Source: AB-137-C09 sp964645625 (GTDB taxonomy: Bacteria > Pseudomonadota > Zetaproteobacteria > Mariprofundales > Mariprofundaceae). Taken from it: a stretch of 64,000 nucleotides of DNA. Below the pieces are notes generated by a model. That model searched no databases and was not told the origin of the DNA. It saw nothing but the letters and a program-made list of their open reading frames with translations. Of this stretch, positions 16,885 to 27,100 are shown one piece after another (position 1 is the stretch's first letter; every line of letters begins with the position of its first letter). The stretch covers positions 62,001 to 126,000 of the forward strand of contig CAZYAI010000002.1 of assembly GCA_964645625.1 (NCBI GenBank), read 5' to 3'. The position numbers were made by a program, and so were the translations under genes.

Positions 16885-18333
16885 TTAAACACAGATTACA
16901 GTAATAGATGGGTGGTTGTGTTGCGGCTCTTTATGGAAGCCTCTAACCAATAGAATGGTTTGCCCTTTGTCTGCTAACATAAAACGTTGTGCCAAGGTGG
17001 CAGCTAAACGGCTGGGTTCATTCATTTCTTCCACTTCCACCAATACGGGAATCACGCCCCATAGCAGGTTTAAGCGGCGGCAAACTGCGGCGGAGGTCGC
17101 CACTGCCAGCATCGGTGATTCAGGTCTTGCTGCTGCCATCGCTTTCGCGGTTACTCCAGTGGGGGAAAAAACCACCGTCGCTCGCACCATAAGGTTGCGC
17201 GATAATCGTGCCATCGCATCGGCAACGGCATCGCCAAAAGGCAAGGGCGGTTCGGGCTTCTTGCGTGAAGATAGGCCGCTAAAGGCAGATTGCTGCCACA
17301 GGCAACCTTCGGCGTAACGTACAATACGATCCATGGTGAGTACCGCTTCGACAGGGTGTTTCCCTGCTGCGGTTTCTGCCGAGAGCATGACGGCATCGGT
17401 ACCATCAGTCACCGAATGAAACACGTCAGTGACCTCGGCACGGGTAGCGCGAGCGTGGTCAATCATCGATTCGAGCATCTGTGTGGCAACGATGACGGGT
17501 TTGTCCATGCCGCGTGCTGTATCAATCAACAACTGCTGTGCGATAGGCACTTGCTCAGCGGGAATCTCCACACCCAAATCGCCACGCGCTACCATGATGC
17601 CATCGGCAGCAGCGACGATGGCAGCAGCGTCTTCGAGTGCTTCGGGACGTTCGATTTTGGCAATAATACCCGCTTCATGTGTGCCCAGAAGCTCACGTAG
17701 CATGGTGACATCAGCAGCAGAGCGGACAAAAGAGAGTGCGAAAAAATCCACCCCCAATGCCGTGGCAAAGGCAATATCTTCGCGATCTTTGTCGGTCAAC
17801 GCAGGAGCAGAAACGTGAGAGTCGGGCAGATTGATACCCTTGTGGTTGCTAAGCACGCCACCAGCTTCGACAAGGCAGCGTACATCCTGCCCATCAACAG
17901 CCAGAACGCGCAGTTGCATGATGCCATCTGCCAGTAAAATTCGTTGATCGGGCAGCACATCAAGGTGCAGCGTGCTGTATTGCGATGGAATCAAACCAGC
18001 ACGCCCCTCGACTTCGCGGGTAGTAATGGTTACTTCGTTGCCTTTGGTTAGGGTGATCGCACCGTCGCAAAACGTACCACAACGAATTTTGGGTCCGCAT
18101 AGATCAGCCATAATGCTTGTATGACACTGTGAGCAGCTCGACTCGGCGCGAATCATGCGGTAATAATGACGATGCGTTGCATGGTCGCCATGGGACATAT
18201 TGAGCCGAAAAACATTCACCCCAATTTTTAACAATTGGCGGATGATGGCTACATCATCAATGGCAGGCCCCATGGTGGCAACAATTTTGGTGCGTCGCTT
18301 TTTGAGCGGCAGCAGCTTGTGTAATACCGTCAT
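16885..18333 (-). CDS. pyk: Pyruvate kinase
   Basis: The product has 482 residues, normal length. Motifs: RRTKIVATMGPA (13-24), LNMSHGDH, the substrate/metal site KIERPEALED, MVARGDLGVEIP, and MLSAETAAGKHPVEAV; the C-terminal allosteric domain is present. It converts phosphoenolpyruvate and ADP to pyruvate and ATP in glycolysis. A cysteine pair CSQC near residue 66 is unusual but outside the active site. It overlaps gmk by 4 bases, so gmk, pyk and the ElyC-like gene probably share a transcript. Confidence 0.96.
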   Translation of the reverse strand: MTVLHKLLPLKKRRTKIVATMGPAIDDVAIIRQLLKIGVNVFRLNMSHGDHATHRHYYRMIRAESSCSQCHTSIMADLCGPKIRCGTFCDGAITLTKGNEVTITTREVEGRAGLIPSQYSTLHLDVLPDQRILLADGIMQLRVLAVDGQDVRCLVEAGGVLSNHKGINLPDSHVSAPALTDKDREDIAFATALGVDFFALSFVRSAADVTMLRELLGTHEAGIIAKIERPEALEDAAAIVAAADGIMVARGDLGVEIPAEQVPIAQQLLIDTARGMDKPVIVATQMLESMIDHARATRAEVTDVFHSVTDGTDAVMLSAETAAGKHPVEAVLTMDRIVRYAEGCLWQQSAFSGLSSRKKPEPPLPFGDAVADAMARLSRNLMVRATVVFSPTGVTAKAMAAARPESPMLAVATSAAVCRRLNLLWGVIPVLVEVEEMNEPSRLAATLAQRFMLADKGQTILLVRGFHKEPQHNHPSITVICV

Positions 18334-18884
18334 GTTGCTGGCTGTAGCAGCTCACATAATTGCTGTAGGCTGGTATCAAAATCATCGTTGACGATTCGAT
18401 GGTGCGCTTCATCGGCGTGTGCCATTTCGGCTTCGGCAGCTTCAATACGTCGTTGGATCACCGCCTCGGCATCTTGCCCGCGTGTTTGCAGGCGTTGACG
18501 TAAGGTATCTATATCGGGGGGCAAAATGAAAATACGCACGGCATCGGGAAGCTTGCTGGCGACCATTGCTGCACCTTGCCAGTCGATTTCTAGCAACACG
18601 TCATGACCAGCGGCTAAAGCTTTGATGACATCGCTGCGCCGTGTGCCATAGCGGTGATCGTGAACATGCGCCCATTCGAGGAAGTCATCTTGCGCTACCG
18701 CTTGGTCAAATGCTTGAGCCGTTAAAAAATGATAATCTTCACCATTGACTTCGCCTGGCCTAGGGCTGCGCGTGGTACAAGAAACCGAGAGTTGCAGTTG
18801 CGGGCAACGCTTTAATAATGCCTGACACAGGCTGGACTTCCCTGCACCTGATGGTCCAGATACGATAAATAACCGACTACTCAT
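18330..18884 (-). CDS. gmk: Guanylate kinase
   Basis: The product has 184 residues. It has a P-loop SGPSGAGKSS (9-18), the GMP-binding TTRSPRPGEVNGEDYHF region (37-53), the EWAHVHDHRYGT segment and EIDWQGAA. It phosphorylates GMP to GDP. The family is usually about 200 residues, so this is a compact version with a short C-terminus, but all motifs are present. Its start overlaps the ferredoxin gene stop by 4 bases. Confidence 0.96.
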   Translation of the reverse strand: MSSRLFIVSGPSGAGKSSLCQALLKRCPQLQLSVSCTTRSPRPGEVNGEDYHFLTAQAFDQAVAQDDFLEWAHVHDHRYGTRRSDVIKALAAGHDVLLEIDWQGAAMVASKLPDAVRIFILPPDIDTLRQRLQTRGQDAEAVIQRRIEAAEAEMAHADEAHHRIVNDDFDTSLQQLCELLQPAT

Positions 18885-19153
18885 GACTCCCCTCTTTTCG
18901 AAACCTGCTTCCCCGTTAATGCATGATAGCGTTCCATCAAAGTTTGTTCGGATTCCACACGCTGCGGATCGGGGATGATGCAGTCAATGGGGCAAATACG
19001 TACGCATTGTGGTTCATCAAAATGCCCCAAGCACTCGGTGCAATAATCAGGGTCTATCTCATATACCACAGTGCCTTCGCTGATGGCACGGTTGGGGCAT
19101 TCTGTTTCGCACACGGCGCAATTGATGCAATCATCGCGAATCAATAAGCTCAT
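18881..19153 (-). CDS. YfhL-type 2[4Fe-4S] ferredoxin
   Basis: The product has 90 residues if MSLLIRDDC is the start (an ATG three codons upstream, at 19162, is possible). Two cluster-binding motifs are visible: CINCAVCETECP and CTECLGHFDEPQCVRICPIDC. The longer spacing between the second and third cysteine of the second motif and the C-terminal helix (SEQTLMERYHALTGK) are typical of Allochromatium-type low-potential ferredoxins such as YfhL. It should carry electrons at low potential; the partner is unknown. It is translationally coupled to gmk. Confidence 0.92.
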   Translation of the reverse strand: MSLLIRDDCINCAVCETECPNRAISEGTVVYEIDPDYCTECLGHFDEPQCVRICPIDCIIPDPQRVESEQTLMERYHALTGKQVSKRGES

Positions 19154-19197
19154 GTTCGCCACCGCTTCGCATGGATGATTGTGTGATTACGCAGCAT

Positions 19198-19452
19198 TTA
19201 TTTTGGCGCGGCTTGTGGTGCCGGCGTTTCTTTGCTCGTTTCCTCTAGCACTTGCTTGCTGGTTTCGGATATGATCTCCCCAGTTTTTTGCAGTCCATGC
19301 AGGGTTTTTTCGCCTGTTTCCTTCACTGTTTCGTGCATTTTATCTTTCACTGATTGTTTGGTGGGGTCGTAACGGCTCTCATCGGTTTCAATCAACCATA
19401 CCAACCACGCAATCACGCCCAACAGCAGGACGATAATAATATCTTTAATCAT
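19198..19452 (-). CDS. Small membrane-anchored protein of unknown function
   Basis: The product has 84 residues. An N-terminal membrane segment (about 4-21, rich in Ile, Leu and Val) is followed by a highly charged amphipathic helix with repeated Lys/Glu/Thr heptads and a short Pro/Ala C-terminus. It resembles many small envelope or YtxH-like stress proteins in outline only. It is upstream of the ferredoxin gene with a 45-base gap. No function can be stated. Confidence 0.6.
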   Translation of the reverse strand: MIKDIIIVLLLGVIAWLVWLIETDESRYDPTKQSVKDKMHETVKETGEKTLHGLQKTGEIISETSKQVLEETSKETPAPQAAPK

Positions 19453-19710
19453 TTTTACTCCACAGCCACCACGCGCCGATGTTGGGCTGATGGTGGTCGA
19501 TAAACATTGTACGGCATGGCAACCGTGGGCGAAGGCTATTTTTATTCGCCGTTGTTGTCAGCCGTTGTGAACCAGATGCGACCATAGCGCGTGAAAAACA
19601 TGTGCGTTTATTGTCTGGATCACACAAGCACGTTAAGTTGTCCGCTCGTCTTGGGTAGAGCTTGCGACTTATTGGGGCGTAATTGTTGAGGAATAGAGGT
19701 TAAATGCTGA

Positions 19711-22548
19711 ATGAAACAGGATAATCATATTCGTGTGCGCGGCGCGCGCGTGCATAATTTGAAGGGGATTGATCTCGATATTCCGCGTGACCAATTGGTG
19801 GTAATTACGGGCGTGTCTGGCTCGGGTAAGTCGTCGTTGGCTTTTGACACACTCTACGCCGAAGGGCAGCGGCGTTATGTTGAATCGTTGTCCGCCTATG
19901 CGCGACAGTTCCTTGGTATGATGGAACGTCCTGATGTCGATAGCATTGATGGGCTATCGCCCGCTATTTCGATTGAACAAAAGACTACCAGTCGCAATCC
20001 ACGCTCCACTGTTGGAACGATTACTGAAGTCCATGATTACCTGCGTTTATTGTTTGCGCGGATTGGTCAACCACATTGCCATGATTGCGGCAAACCGATT
20101 GAGGCGCAGCCTGCCAGTGTCATTATTGAGCAATTGCTTACACTGGGCGAAGGTACGCGCTTACAACTGCTTGCGCCCTTGGCACGACGCAAAAAAGGCA
20201 CGTTTAAGCAGGAGCTGGAACAAGCAGGGCGCGACGGTTTTGTGCGTGTGCGTATTGATGGCACGACTTATACCTTGGATGATGGTTACCCAGAGTTAGA
20301 CAAGCGTTATCGCCATGATGTGGCGTTGGTGGTGGATCGTTTGGTGATTCGCGATGGCATTCGCACCCGTCTTGCCGACTCGGTGGAAACGGCATTGCGC
20401 TATGGTCAAGGGATGTTGCTGGCAGAGATTGGCGCGGGTGAAGATGCCTGTGAAAAACTCTTCTCTGAACACTTTGCTTGTGCTGATTGTGGTGTTTCTT
20501 ACCCTGATATTGAACCGCGTCTTTTTTCGTTTAACTCGCCGTTGGGGGCGTGCCCGCGTTGTGATGGTTTGGGCACGCGCATGCAGTTTGATCAAGCCTT
20601 GGTTGTGCCCGATGAGCAGCTTAGCTTGAATCAAGGAGCGATTGCACCGTGGGCGGAGCGAGATGCGCCGATGTACCAACAAACTTTGGCGGCGGTGGCG
20701 GCGCATTTTGATGGTGATATGGACATGCCCTTTGCCGAACTTGCCGCGCCACTACGCAAGGCATTGCTCTATGGCACAGGCTCTGATGATGTGCGCTTCA
20801 CCTTTGCTACAGGTCGCCAGTCGCGGGTGGTTGAGCGTCCATTTGAAGGGGTGATTCCAAATTTGGATCGCCGTTATCACGAATCTGCTTCGGATGATGT
20901 GCGCGCAGCATTGGCGCGTTATATCCGTGAAGTGGACTGCCCCGCATGCCAAGGTCAACGCTTGGGTAAAGTGGCGCGTAATGTGCTTATTGCGGGTAAA
21001 AGTTTGCCCGATATTAACCAGTTGCCATTGCGTGATGCGGTGCAATGGTTTGAGCAATTAACATTGAACACTCAGCAGCAAGCGATTGCCGTTCGTGTCT
21101 TGGAGGAGATTCTCGCCCGCCTAGGCTTTATGAACGAGGTTGGTTTGGATTACCTCAATCTTGGACGCACGGCAGGCACACTGTCTGGTGGCGAGGCGCA
21201 GCGTATTCGATTAGCAACGCAGATCGGCTCTGCCTTGGTGGGCGTGCTGTATATCCTCGACGAACCATCCATTGGTTTGCATCAGCGCGATAATGATCGC
21301 CTGCTGGCAACGCTGAAACGCTTGCGCGATTTGGGTAATTCGGTGCTGGTCGTCGAGCATGATGAAGATGCGATCCGCAGTGCTGATTGGGTTATCGACA
21401 TGGGACCGCATGCTGGCGAACATGGTGGCGAAGTCGTTGCCGCAGGGTCGTTGGCGACGATTATGGCTGCGCATACGCTGACCGCTGATTATCTATCGGG
21501 ACGGCGTAGTATTGCTATTCCCAAGCGACGTAAAGTGGGTAAACGGCATCCGATGTTGGGCATCAAAGGCGCGTCAGAACACAACTTGCAGCAGGTGACG
21601 GCGCGCTTCCCTACGGCACGTTTTTCTTGTGTGACAGGGGTATCTGGTTCGGGTAAATCGACTTTGACCTTGGACACATTGTTCCGTGCTTTTGCTCATG
21701 AAAAGGGTTTGAAAACCGAACGTATTGGCGTGCATGCGGGCTTAATTGGAGCCGACCATGTCAACAAGGTCATTGATATTGACCAAAGTCCGATTGGTCG
21801 CACGCCACGTTCCAACCCTGCAACCTACACGGGAATTTTCACCCCTATCCGCGAATTGTTTGCGGCTGTACCAGAATCACGTGCGCGTGGTTATAAGGTG
21901 GGGCGTTTCTCCTTCAACGTGCGTGGCGGGCGTTGCGAAGCGTGTCAGGGTGACGGCATCATCAAGGTGGAAATGCACTTTTTGCCCGATGTTTATGTGC
22001 ATTGTGAAACATGCGAAGGCTCGCGCTATAATCGTGAAACCTTGGATGTGCGTTACAAGGGCAAAACCATTGCCGAAGTGCTGGCGATGACGGTGGATGA
22101 GGCGGTTGATTTCTTCCAAGCTGTGCCGAGCTTGAAGCATAAACTGGAAACCCTACAGCAAGTTGGTTTAGGTTATATTCGCCTTGGTCAATCGGCCACC
22201 ACCCTCTCTGGTGGTGAAGCCCAACGCATTAAACTCGCTAAAGAGCTGGCGCGCAAAGCAACGGGAGATACGCTCTATATTCTTGATGAACCAACAACAG
22301 GGCTGCATTTTGAGGATGTGGCGCGGCTGCTTGAGGTGCTACACGCGCTGGTCGAACGCGGCAACACCATGATTGTGATTGAGCATAATTTGGATGTGAT
22401 TAAAACAGCCGATTGGATTGTAGATATGGGACCAGAAGGCGGCGACCGAGGTGGTCAAGTGGTCGTCAGTGGTACACCCGAAGCCGTCGCGGCTTGTGAA
22501 GCCTCATGGACAGGGAAATACCTGCGTAAGCATGGCGTAGCTGGTTGA
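19711..22548 (+). CDS. uvrA: Excinuclease ABC subunit A
   Basis: The product has 945 residues (E. coli 940). It has two ABC ATPase modules: Walker A GVSGSGKSS near 33 and GVSGSGKST near 644, and two LSGGEAQRI signatures (about 491 and 832). There are zinc-finger cysteine sets (CHDCGKPI, CADCGVSYPD..., CPRCDG near 280; CEACQGDG and CETCEGS near 745-770). UvrA2 with UvrB finds bulky DNA lesions for nucleotide excision repair. It is alone on the + strand; the palindromic element follows 24 bases after its stop. No LexA box was identified in the 258-base upstream gap. Confidence 0.98.
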   Translation: MKQDNHIRVRGARVHNLKGIDLDIPRDQLVVITGVSGSGKSSLAFDTLYAEGQRRYVESLSAYARQFLGMMERPDVDSIDGLSPAISIEQKTTSRNPRSTVGTITEVHDYLRLLFARIGQPHCHDCGKPIEAQPASVIIEQLLTLGEGTRLQLLAPLARRKKGTFKQELEQAGRDGFVRVRIDGTTYTLDDGYPELDKRYRHDVALVVDRLVIRDGIRTRLADSVETALRYGQGMLLAEIGAGEDACEKLFSEHFACADCGVSYPDIEPRLFSFNSPLGACPRCDGLGTRMQFDQALVVPDEQLSLNQGAIAPWAERDAPMYQQTLAAVAAHFDGDMDMPFAELAAPLRKALLYGTGSDDVRFTFATGRQSRVVERPFEGVIPNLDRRYHESASDDVRAALARYIREVDCPACQGQRLGKVARNVLIAGKSLPDINQLPLRDAVQWFEQLTLNTQQQAIAVRVLEEILARLGFMNEVGLDYLNLGRTAGTLSGGEAQRIRLATQIGSALVGVLYILDEPSIGLHQRDNDRLLATLKRLRDLGNSVLVVEHDEDAIRSADWVIDMGPHAGEHGGEVVAAGSLATIMAAHTLTADYLSGRRSIAIPKRRKVGKRHPMLGIKGASEHNLQQVTARFPTARFSCVTGVSGSGKSTLTLDTLFRAFAHEKGLKTERIGVHAGLIGADHVNKVIDIDQSPIGRTPRSNPATYTGIFTPIRELFAAVPESRARGYKVGRFSFNVRGGRCEACQGDGIIKVEMHFLPDVYVHCETCEGSRYNRETLDVRYKGKTIAEVLAMTVDEAVDFFQAVPSLKHKLETLQQVGLGYIRLGQSATTLSGGEAQRIKLAKELARKATGDTLYILDEPTTGLHFEDVARLLEVLHALVERGNTMIVIEHNLDVIKTADWIVDMGPEGGDRGGQVVVSGTPEAVAACEASWTGKYLRKHGVAG

Positions 22549-22572
22549 CGCGCTGTAGCAGAACTATGCTTG

Positions 22573-22737
22573 TTAAGTAGGTGAGCATAATTATTTCAAC
22601 ATTTTATCGCAGGATATTTTGCGATATTCAAGGCACAAAAACGGGCGTATAGCACCGCTATATAACGTTTTTTGTAACGCCGAAGATCGTGAAATAGACA
22701 AGGTGAAAAATGTTAAAATGTTTGGTTGCCTACTTAA
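22573..22737. mobile_element. 165-bp palindromic MITE-like element
   Basis: The sequence is one long imperfect inverted repeat centred at 22655 (TATAGC-ACC-GCTATA). Both ends, TTAAGTAG at 22573 and CTACTTAA at 22730-22737, lie exactly 82 bases from the centre. Inner arms also match (ATTTCAACATTTT against AAAAATGTTAAAAT; CAAAAACG against CGTTTTTTG). It has no coding capacity. The pgl stop codon lies inside the right end. It may also terminate uvrA and pgl transcription from both sides. Transposition is inferred from shape only. Confidence 0.7.
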
Positions 22738-23390
22738 GTTTGAACGTACAGCCATTGTGGCGTTTGAACAGCCGTAACAGGGAATGATTCGCCTGCTATC
22801 ATGCGCTGCCACACGGCTTGTTTACCCGCACCAGCGACCATAACGATGCGTTCGCGTGAGTCGTTAATGCGTTCTAACGTCAATGAAACCCGTTGTGCTG
22901 GCGGTTTGGGTGAGTGATCGACTGCCACGGCAGCGCAACCACGCGCTTGTAGTGCGGGATTATCAGGGAACAAGCTGGCGGTGTGACCGTCTTCACCCAT
23001 GCCGAGCAAGACGCAATCAAACATTGCCACTTCAGCCAAGGTCTGGTTATAGCTGGCAGCAGCAGCTTCTGCCCCTAGTTCGGCAGGTATGCGGTGAATG
23101 TTTGATGCTGGAATGGTTACATGGTTGAGCCAAGCGCGTTCAGCCATGGTGTCGTTACGTTCTTCGTCGCCGCACGGCAGGCAGCGTTCATCGCCAAAAT
23201 ACACATGCCATGACTGCCAAGCAGCCGTTTGTTGGCGTAAACGTTCGTAGCATTGGCGTGGACTGGTTCCTCCAGCAAGCACCAAATGAAACGCGCCACG
23301 CTGCGCAATCGCCTGTTCTGCAAGGGCAAGAATGTGCTTGGTGGCATAATCAGCCATCGCAGTGCTATCGGCAAAAGAAAGAATGTTCAA
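22734..23390 (-). CDS. pgl: 6-phosphogluconolactonase
   Basis: The product has 218 residues. Family motifs: LVLAGGTSPRQCYERL (about 34-49), VYFGDERCLP (about 61-70), LLGMGEDGHTASLFPDN (about 131-147) and a C-terminal GAGKQAVW. It hydrolyses 6-phosphogluconolactone in the oxidative pentose phosphate pathway. I choose TTG at 23390 as start because GGAG lies 7 bases before it and it begins at the conserved LNILSF strand; an ATG at 23429 would add 13 poor residues. The last codons and stop overlap the palindromic element. No zwf or edd is adjacent. Confidence 0.92.
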   Translation of the reverse strand: MNILSFADSTAMADYATKHILALAEQAIAQRGAFHLVLAGGTSPRQCYERLRQQTAAWQSWHVYFGDERCLPCGDEERNDTMAERAWLNHVTIPASNIHRIPAELGAEAAAASYNQTLAEVAMFDCVLLGMGEDGHTASLFPDNPALQARGCAAVAVDHSPKPPAQRVSLTLERINDSRERIVMVAGAGKQAVWQRMIAGESFPVTAVQTPQWLYVQT

Positions 23391-23670
23391 AGCGTATCTC
23401 CAGTATTGATTCGTTGCCACAACAAACAATCAAAACCCACGGCAACCACCGCGAATGTAGCCAGTTTTATGTCATTGCCATAGCGTTTTTTGATACTGAG
23501 AATCTAACGGCGTGCTGTATCGCTTGGTCAAAGGCTTGTTGCAGAGTGAAGCCCAAGTCAAAGGCAATTAACCACTAACTTAAGATAAAATTCATCGCGC
23601 TATATTTACGCCCTTCAGCATCATCTCTCAAACGGTTTTCGCCACCTTCAAAAGCTATCTGATATAATAG

Positions 23671-23999
23671 CTGCTAAGCTGCCTGTGCGGCAGTGAACAA
23701 TCTGCTGCACTACGTTTGGAACTATTGGGCTTTCTAAGCTGCCTGTGCGGCAGTGAACAGCAAGCATAAGACCAGAATTATCCCACCATTCTTTCTAAGC
23801 TGCCTGTGCGGCAGTGAACGACTGGGCTATTGCAAAGGACGGCTCGGTGGTTTTCTAAGCTGCCTGTGCGGCAGTGAACGCGTTGAAATCGTGACGAAAT
23901 TAACGCCGTCTTTTCTAAGCTGCCTGTGCGGCAGTGAACGGGCAAAGCGTCCATAAATACACTATCAACTATTTCTAAGCTGCCTGTGCGGCAGTGAAC
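23671..23999 (-). CRISPR. Subtype I-F CRISPR array, 6 repeats and 5 spacers
   Basis: Six 28-bp repeats start at 23671, 23731, 23792, 23852, 23912 and 23972. On the minus strand the repeat begins GTTCACTGCCG and ends GGCAGCTTAGAAA, the hallmark of subtype I-F repeats, and contains the hairpin CTGCCG/CGGCAG-like stem. Spacers are 32 bp except one of 33 bp. The repeat at 23671 carries two changes at its outer end, as expected for the trailer end, so the leader should lie to the right (24000-24176). No cas gene is in the window. Confidence 0.95.
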
Positions 24000-24176
24000 T
24001 GTTCAATCCTCGTCAAAACCTGAAGGAAGACAACGAAATGTACGTGTTTTTGAGGAAAAGACCATTGTTTTTGACACCTCCCGCAAACCATTGAAATAAA
24101 ACGCATTTTTCAATGGCTTATTTTCATTCCTAATAAAGAAGCTACGCATGCCTGTGCGGAATGAACTGCGACCTCT
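24000..24176 (-). promoter_or_regulatory. Probable CRISPR leader region with a distal degenerate repeat
   Basis: This AT-rich 177-base stretch abuts the intact end of the array, where an I-F leader is expected. Near its far end, 24141-24166, a degenerate repeat keeps TGCCTGTGCGG and TGAAC. Leader function is inferred from array polarity. Confidence 0.5.
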
Positions 24177-27100
24177 CTACTTGCCTTTGACTGCATGATC
24201 GCCTTCATCTTCTTTCACCACTGTTTTTTGCCATAAACCTTGGTGGCTAAAACATTGCCATGCCCATTTTAACCATGCTAATAAGCTAAAGGCTAACCAT
24301 AAACTCCACAGTAACATCAAGGCACGATAGAACCACATCGGAACCGATAATATATTTGCCGTTGGCAATAATTCGCCACTTTGATCGGCGTACCAATACA
24401 GTGCCATGGCGTTGGAACCATTGCCTTGAATCTGCATGTCTGGATGCCCCAACAAACCTGTACCAACGGCCGATAACAAGCCGACCAAGGCGGCGATGGT
24501 GAGGCAGGCTAAGCCCATTTGCACGATGTTGAATTTACGTGCTTCCAACGATGCACCTTGCTGCTTGCGCCATACTAAGGCGAATAACCAACCAACGACA
24601 ATCATTGCCACGCCGATTTCCGCTTGCGATAAGCCAATGCCTAACAGCAACCATTGCCATGTTTTCAGCGGTGTGCGCTGGCTATAGCCCAAGCCTATAG
24701 CAACCAGAACCACCACCAATAACACACCCCAAAACAACACCGCAGGCCCTAAGCGAGGTCCTGTGAGGAATAGCACCCAACGACTTGCAGGCATGGCAAC
24801 CTCGATGTCGCTATTCACGCTTGCCTGCCCCAAGTTTACCTGTGGTGTTTGCCAGATTGTGTTCATCGTTTGCGGCGTTTGCCAATGCAGCGTGATATGT
24901 TGTTCACCTGGAACCAATGGCAGATCCACCAGCCGCTCACGCTGTTCGATAGGCTGAGAGATACCGTTGATGGTGACCAAACCCAACACCGCTTGCGCTG
25001 GCAACGTTAGTGCGTATTGCCCTGCCTGACTGCTGCGAATGCGTAGCTCTAGGGTAACATCTTGCGCCCGTTTGCCTGGCTTGATGTGCAAATGACTGTG
25101 TTCAATCGTCATCGTTTGACCAACAACTGCCAGCGGCTTATTGACCGTGATCTGCACCTGCTCTGTTGGCCATGGTTGCCATTGAGGGAACCACACCCCA
25201 GCCTTGTTTTGATGGTGAATCGAAGGAATGCCCTGCACGGTAACATGCCAAATAGGGCTCACATCCAATTGCCAACGCTCCGCCCAATCTTGCGTATCTG
25301 CTGCTGTTAAAGTGATCTGATCACTGGGCGGCAACAACGATTGCCAACGCAATACCTGCTGGTTCGCTGCCAATTGCACATTGGCATAAGCATCTGCCAC
25401 GCGTATGCCCTCGGTCAACACCGCTTCCTGTGGCAACAATGGAATATGCAAGGCAATCGCCTGCCCTGAATCCGACACCCGCTGCACCACCGTTTCTACC
25501 CGCCATTCTAAGCCCAAGTGCAGGGTACGGGTGAGGGTAACAAATGCTGGCAGTTGACTGGGTTGAAGGGTGTTCATGGTGTCAGCATCGTCGGCGATGC
25601 GTTCAAAATGCAACACATCCTCCATGCGTCCATCGTTGTACACGCCTTGGATGCGCCAACCGTCTGCTTGCACCGTGGCATAACCTGGCTTCATCGGCAA
25701 TGCCAATGCCATCGTACGCACAGGCAACATTGCGCCTGCTAATTGAATATGGTGAATACCCGCGCTTACATCCAACCACAAGCCTTTACCTACACCCTGA
25801 CGGACAGCATGCACTTTGCCATCCACCATCACTTGTTGCGGCATCCAAGCATCAAGCGCGCCAGGTACTGGTATCGCCACATGTTCGCTGGCGTGAACTT
25901 CCATCATCATGCGCAGGGTGTTGCCTTGCACATCCAACTTCATCCGCGCAAGCTGGGCGCACTGGGGGAAGCAGGTGGCAGGCTTAAGCAAACGCTGCTC
26001 CAGATCATGCAATAATTTAGCGTTAGGGAAGCCATCCGCGCTGGCGTTATTGCCATAAGGGAACAACATCAGCAGCAACAAAAGGGGCATCACACGCGGT
26101 GCTTGCTGGAGCAAACGACGGCCTTGCACCGTAAAGCCTGCCAAACGCATACCGAGCAGCAGCACCAGCAGCACCGACAACACCTTCATCGCTGCAGTAA
26201 ATGGCGGTGACATATAAACCACATCCAATCGCTGACCTGCCTCAACAGGACCGTTCCAACGCACAGCAACCGATGACCACTGCCATTCTGGCAACCCTGG
26301 CCCTGTTTGCACCTTGGCATGGGGATCAATCGTAGGATTTTCGTATAACGATAGCGGACGTTCACGCTGAGCAACCATCTTTTTCACCATCGCTCTGGGT
26401 TTGGAAAGCCCTGCGCTAGATTCAGGCGCGGGTGCGCCAGCAAGCTGAGGTTCAGCATCCATCATGCGTTCTGCCATCATTGCAGGGTAAGCCATCACCG
26501 CTGGTCGTTCTAATTGCGGGTAAATCGCCGTGCGTACCGTTTCCACCATGTAGGGCAAGGCAATCGCGACCAATACCAGCAATGCGCCATAACGACACCA
26601 TGACATTGCTTTCTGCAAACGTCCTTGCGGCGCAACCTGCAACAATGCCACCGCCGCAATCAACACCAGCCAAATATATTGTGGCGCGTCCACCTCGTGC
26701 CACGAAAGGGTCAAAGCCAACAGCGTTACCACGCCCCACGGCACACCAAAAAGACGATATACCGCCAATGCCGCAATCAACACCAAGAAAATGTCCAACA
26801 ACGTCCATTGCTCCAGCCAACTGGCGCGGCCAACCGAATCAGCACCCGATGCAGCCAACAAACGCCAACCAGGCGGCAAATGAAGCGTAGCACTCACTTG
26901 ATTAAAATGATCATCCCAACCAGGCATGGGAATACTGCCGCGATCGCCGTGATAACGCCCATCCGCCTGCACCGCGATATTACCTTGGCGTAATTCCACA
27001 CCTTGCGCCCCTTGCGCTTGCAAGCGCGTCACCAACTGCCCTTCACCATTGACCACAGCGCGCCCCAACGTCATCTCATGTGCCATATTCAAACGCCAAC

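Noticed and set aside
23753..23956. Open frame of 67 codons with repeated SCLCGSER motif
   Set aside because: It is a translation of CRISPR repeats; the periodicity comes from the 60-base array unit.
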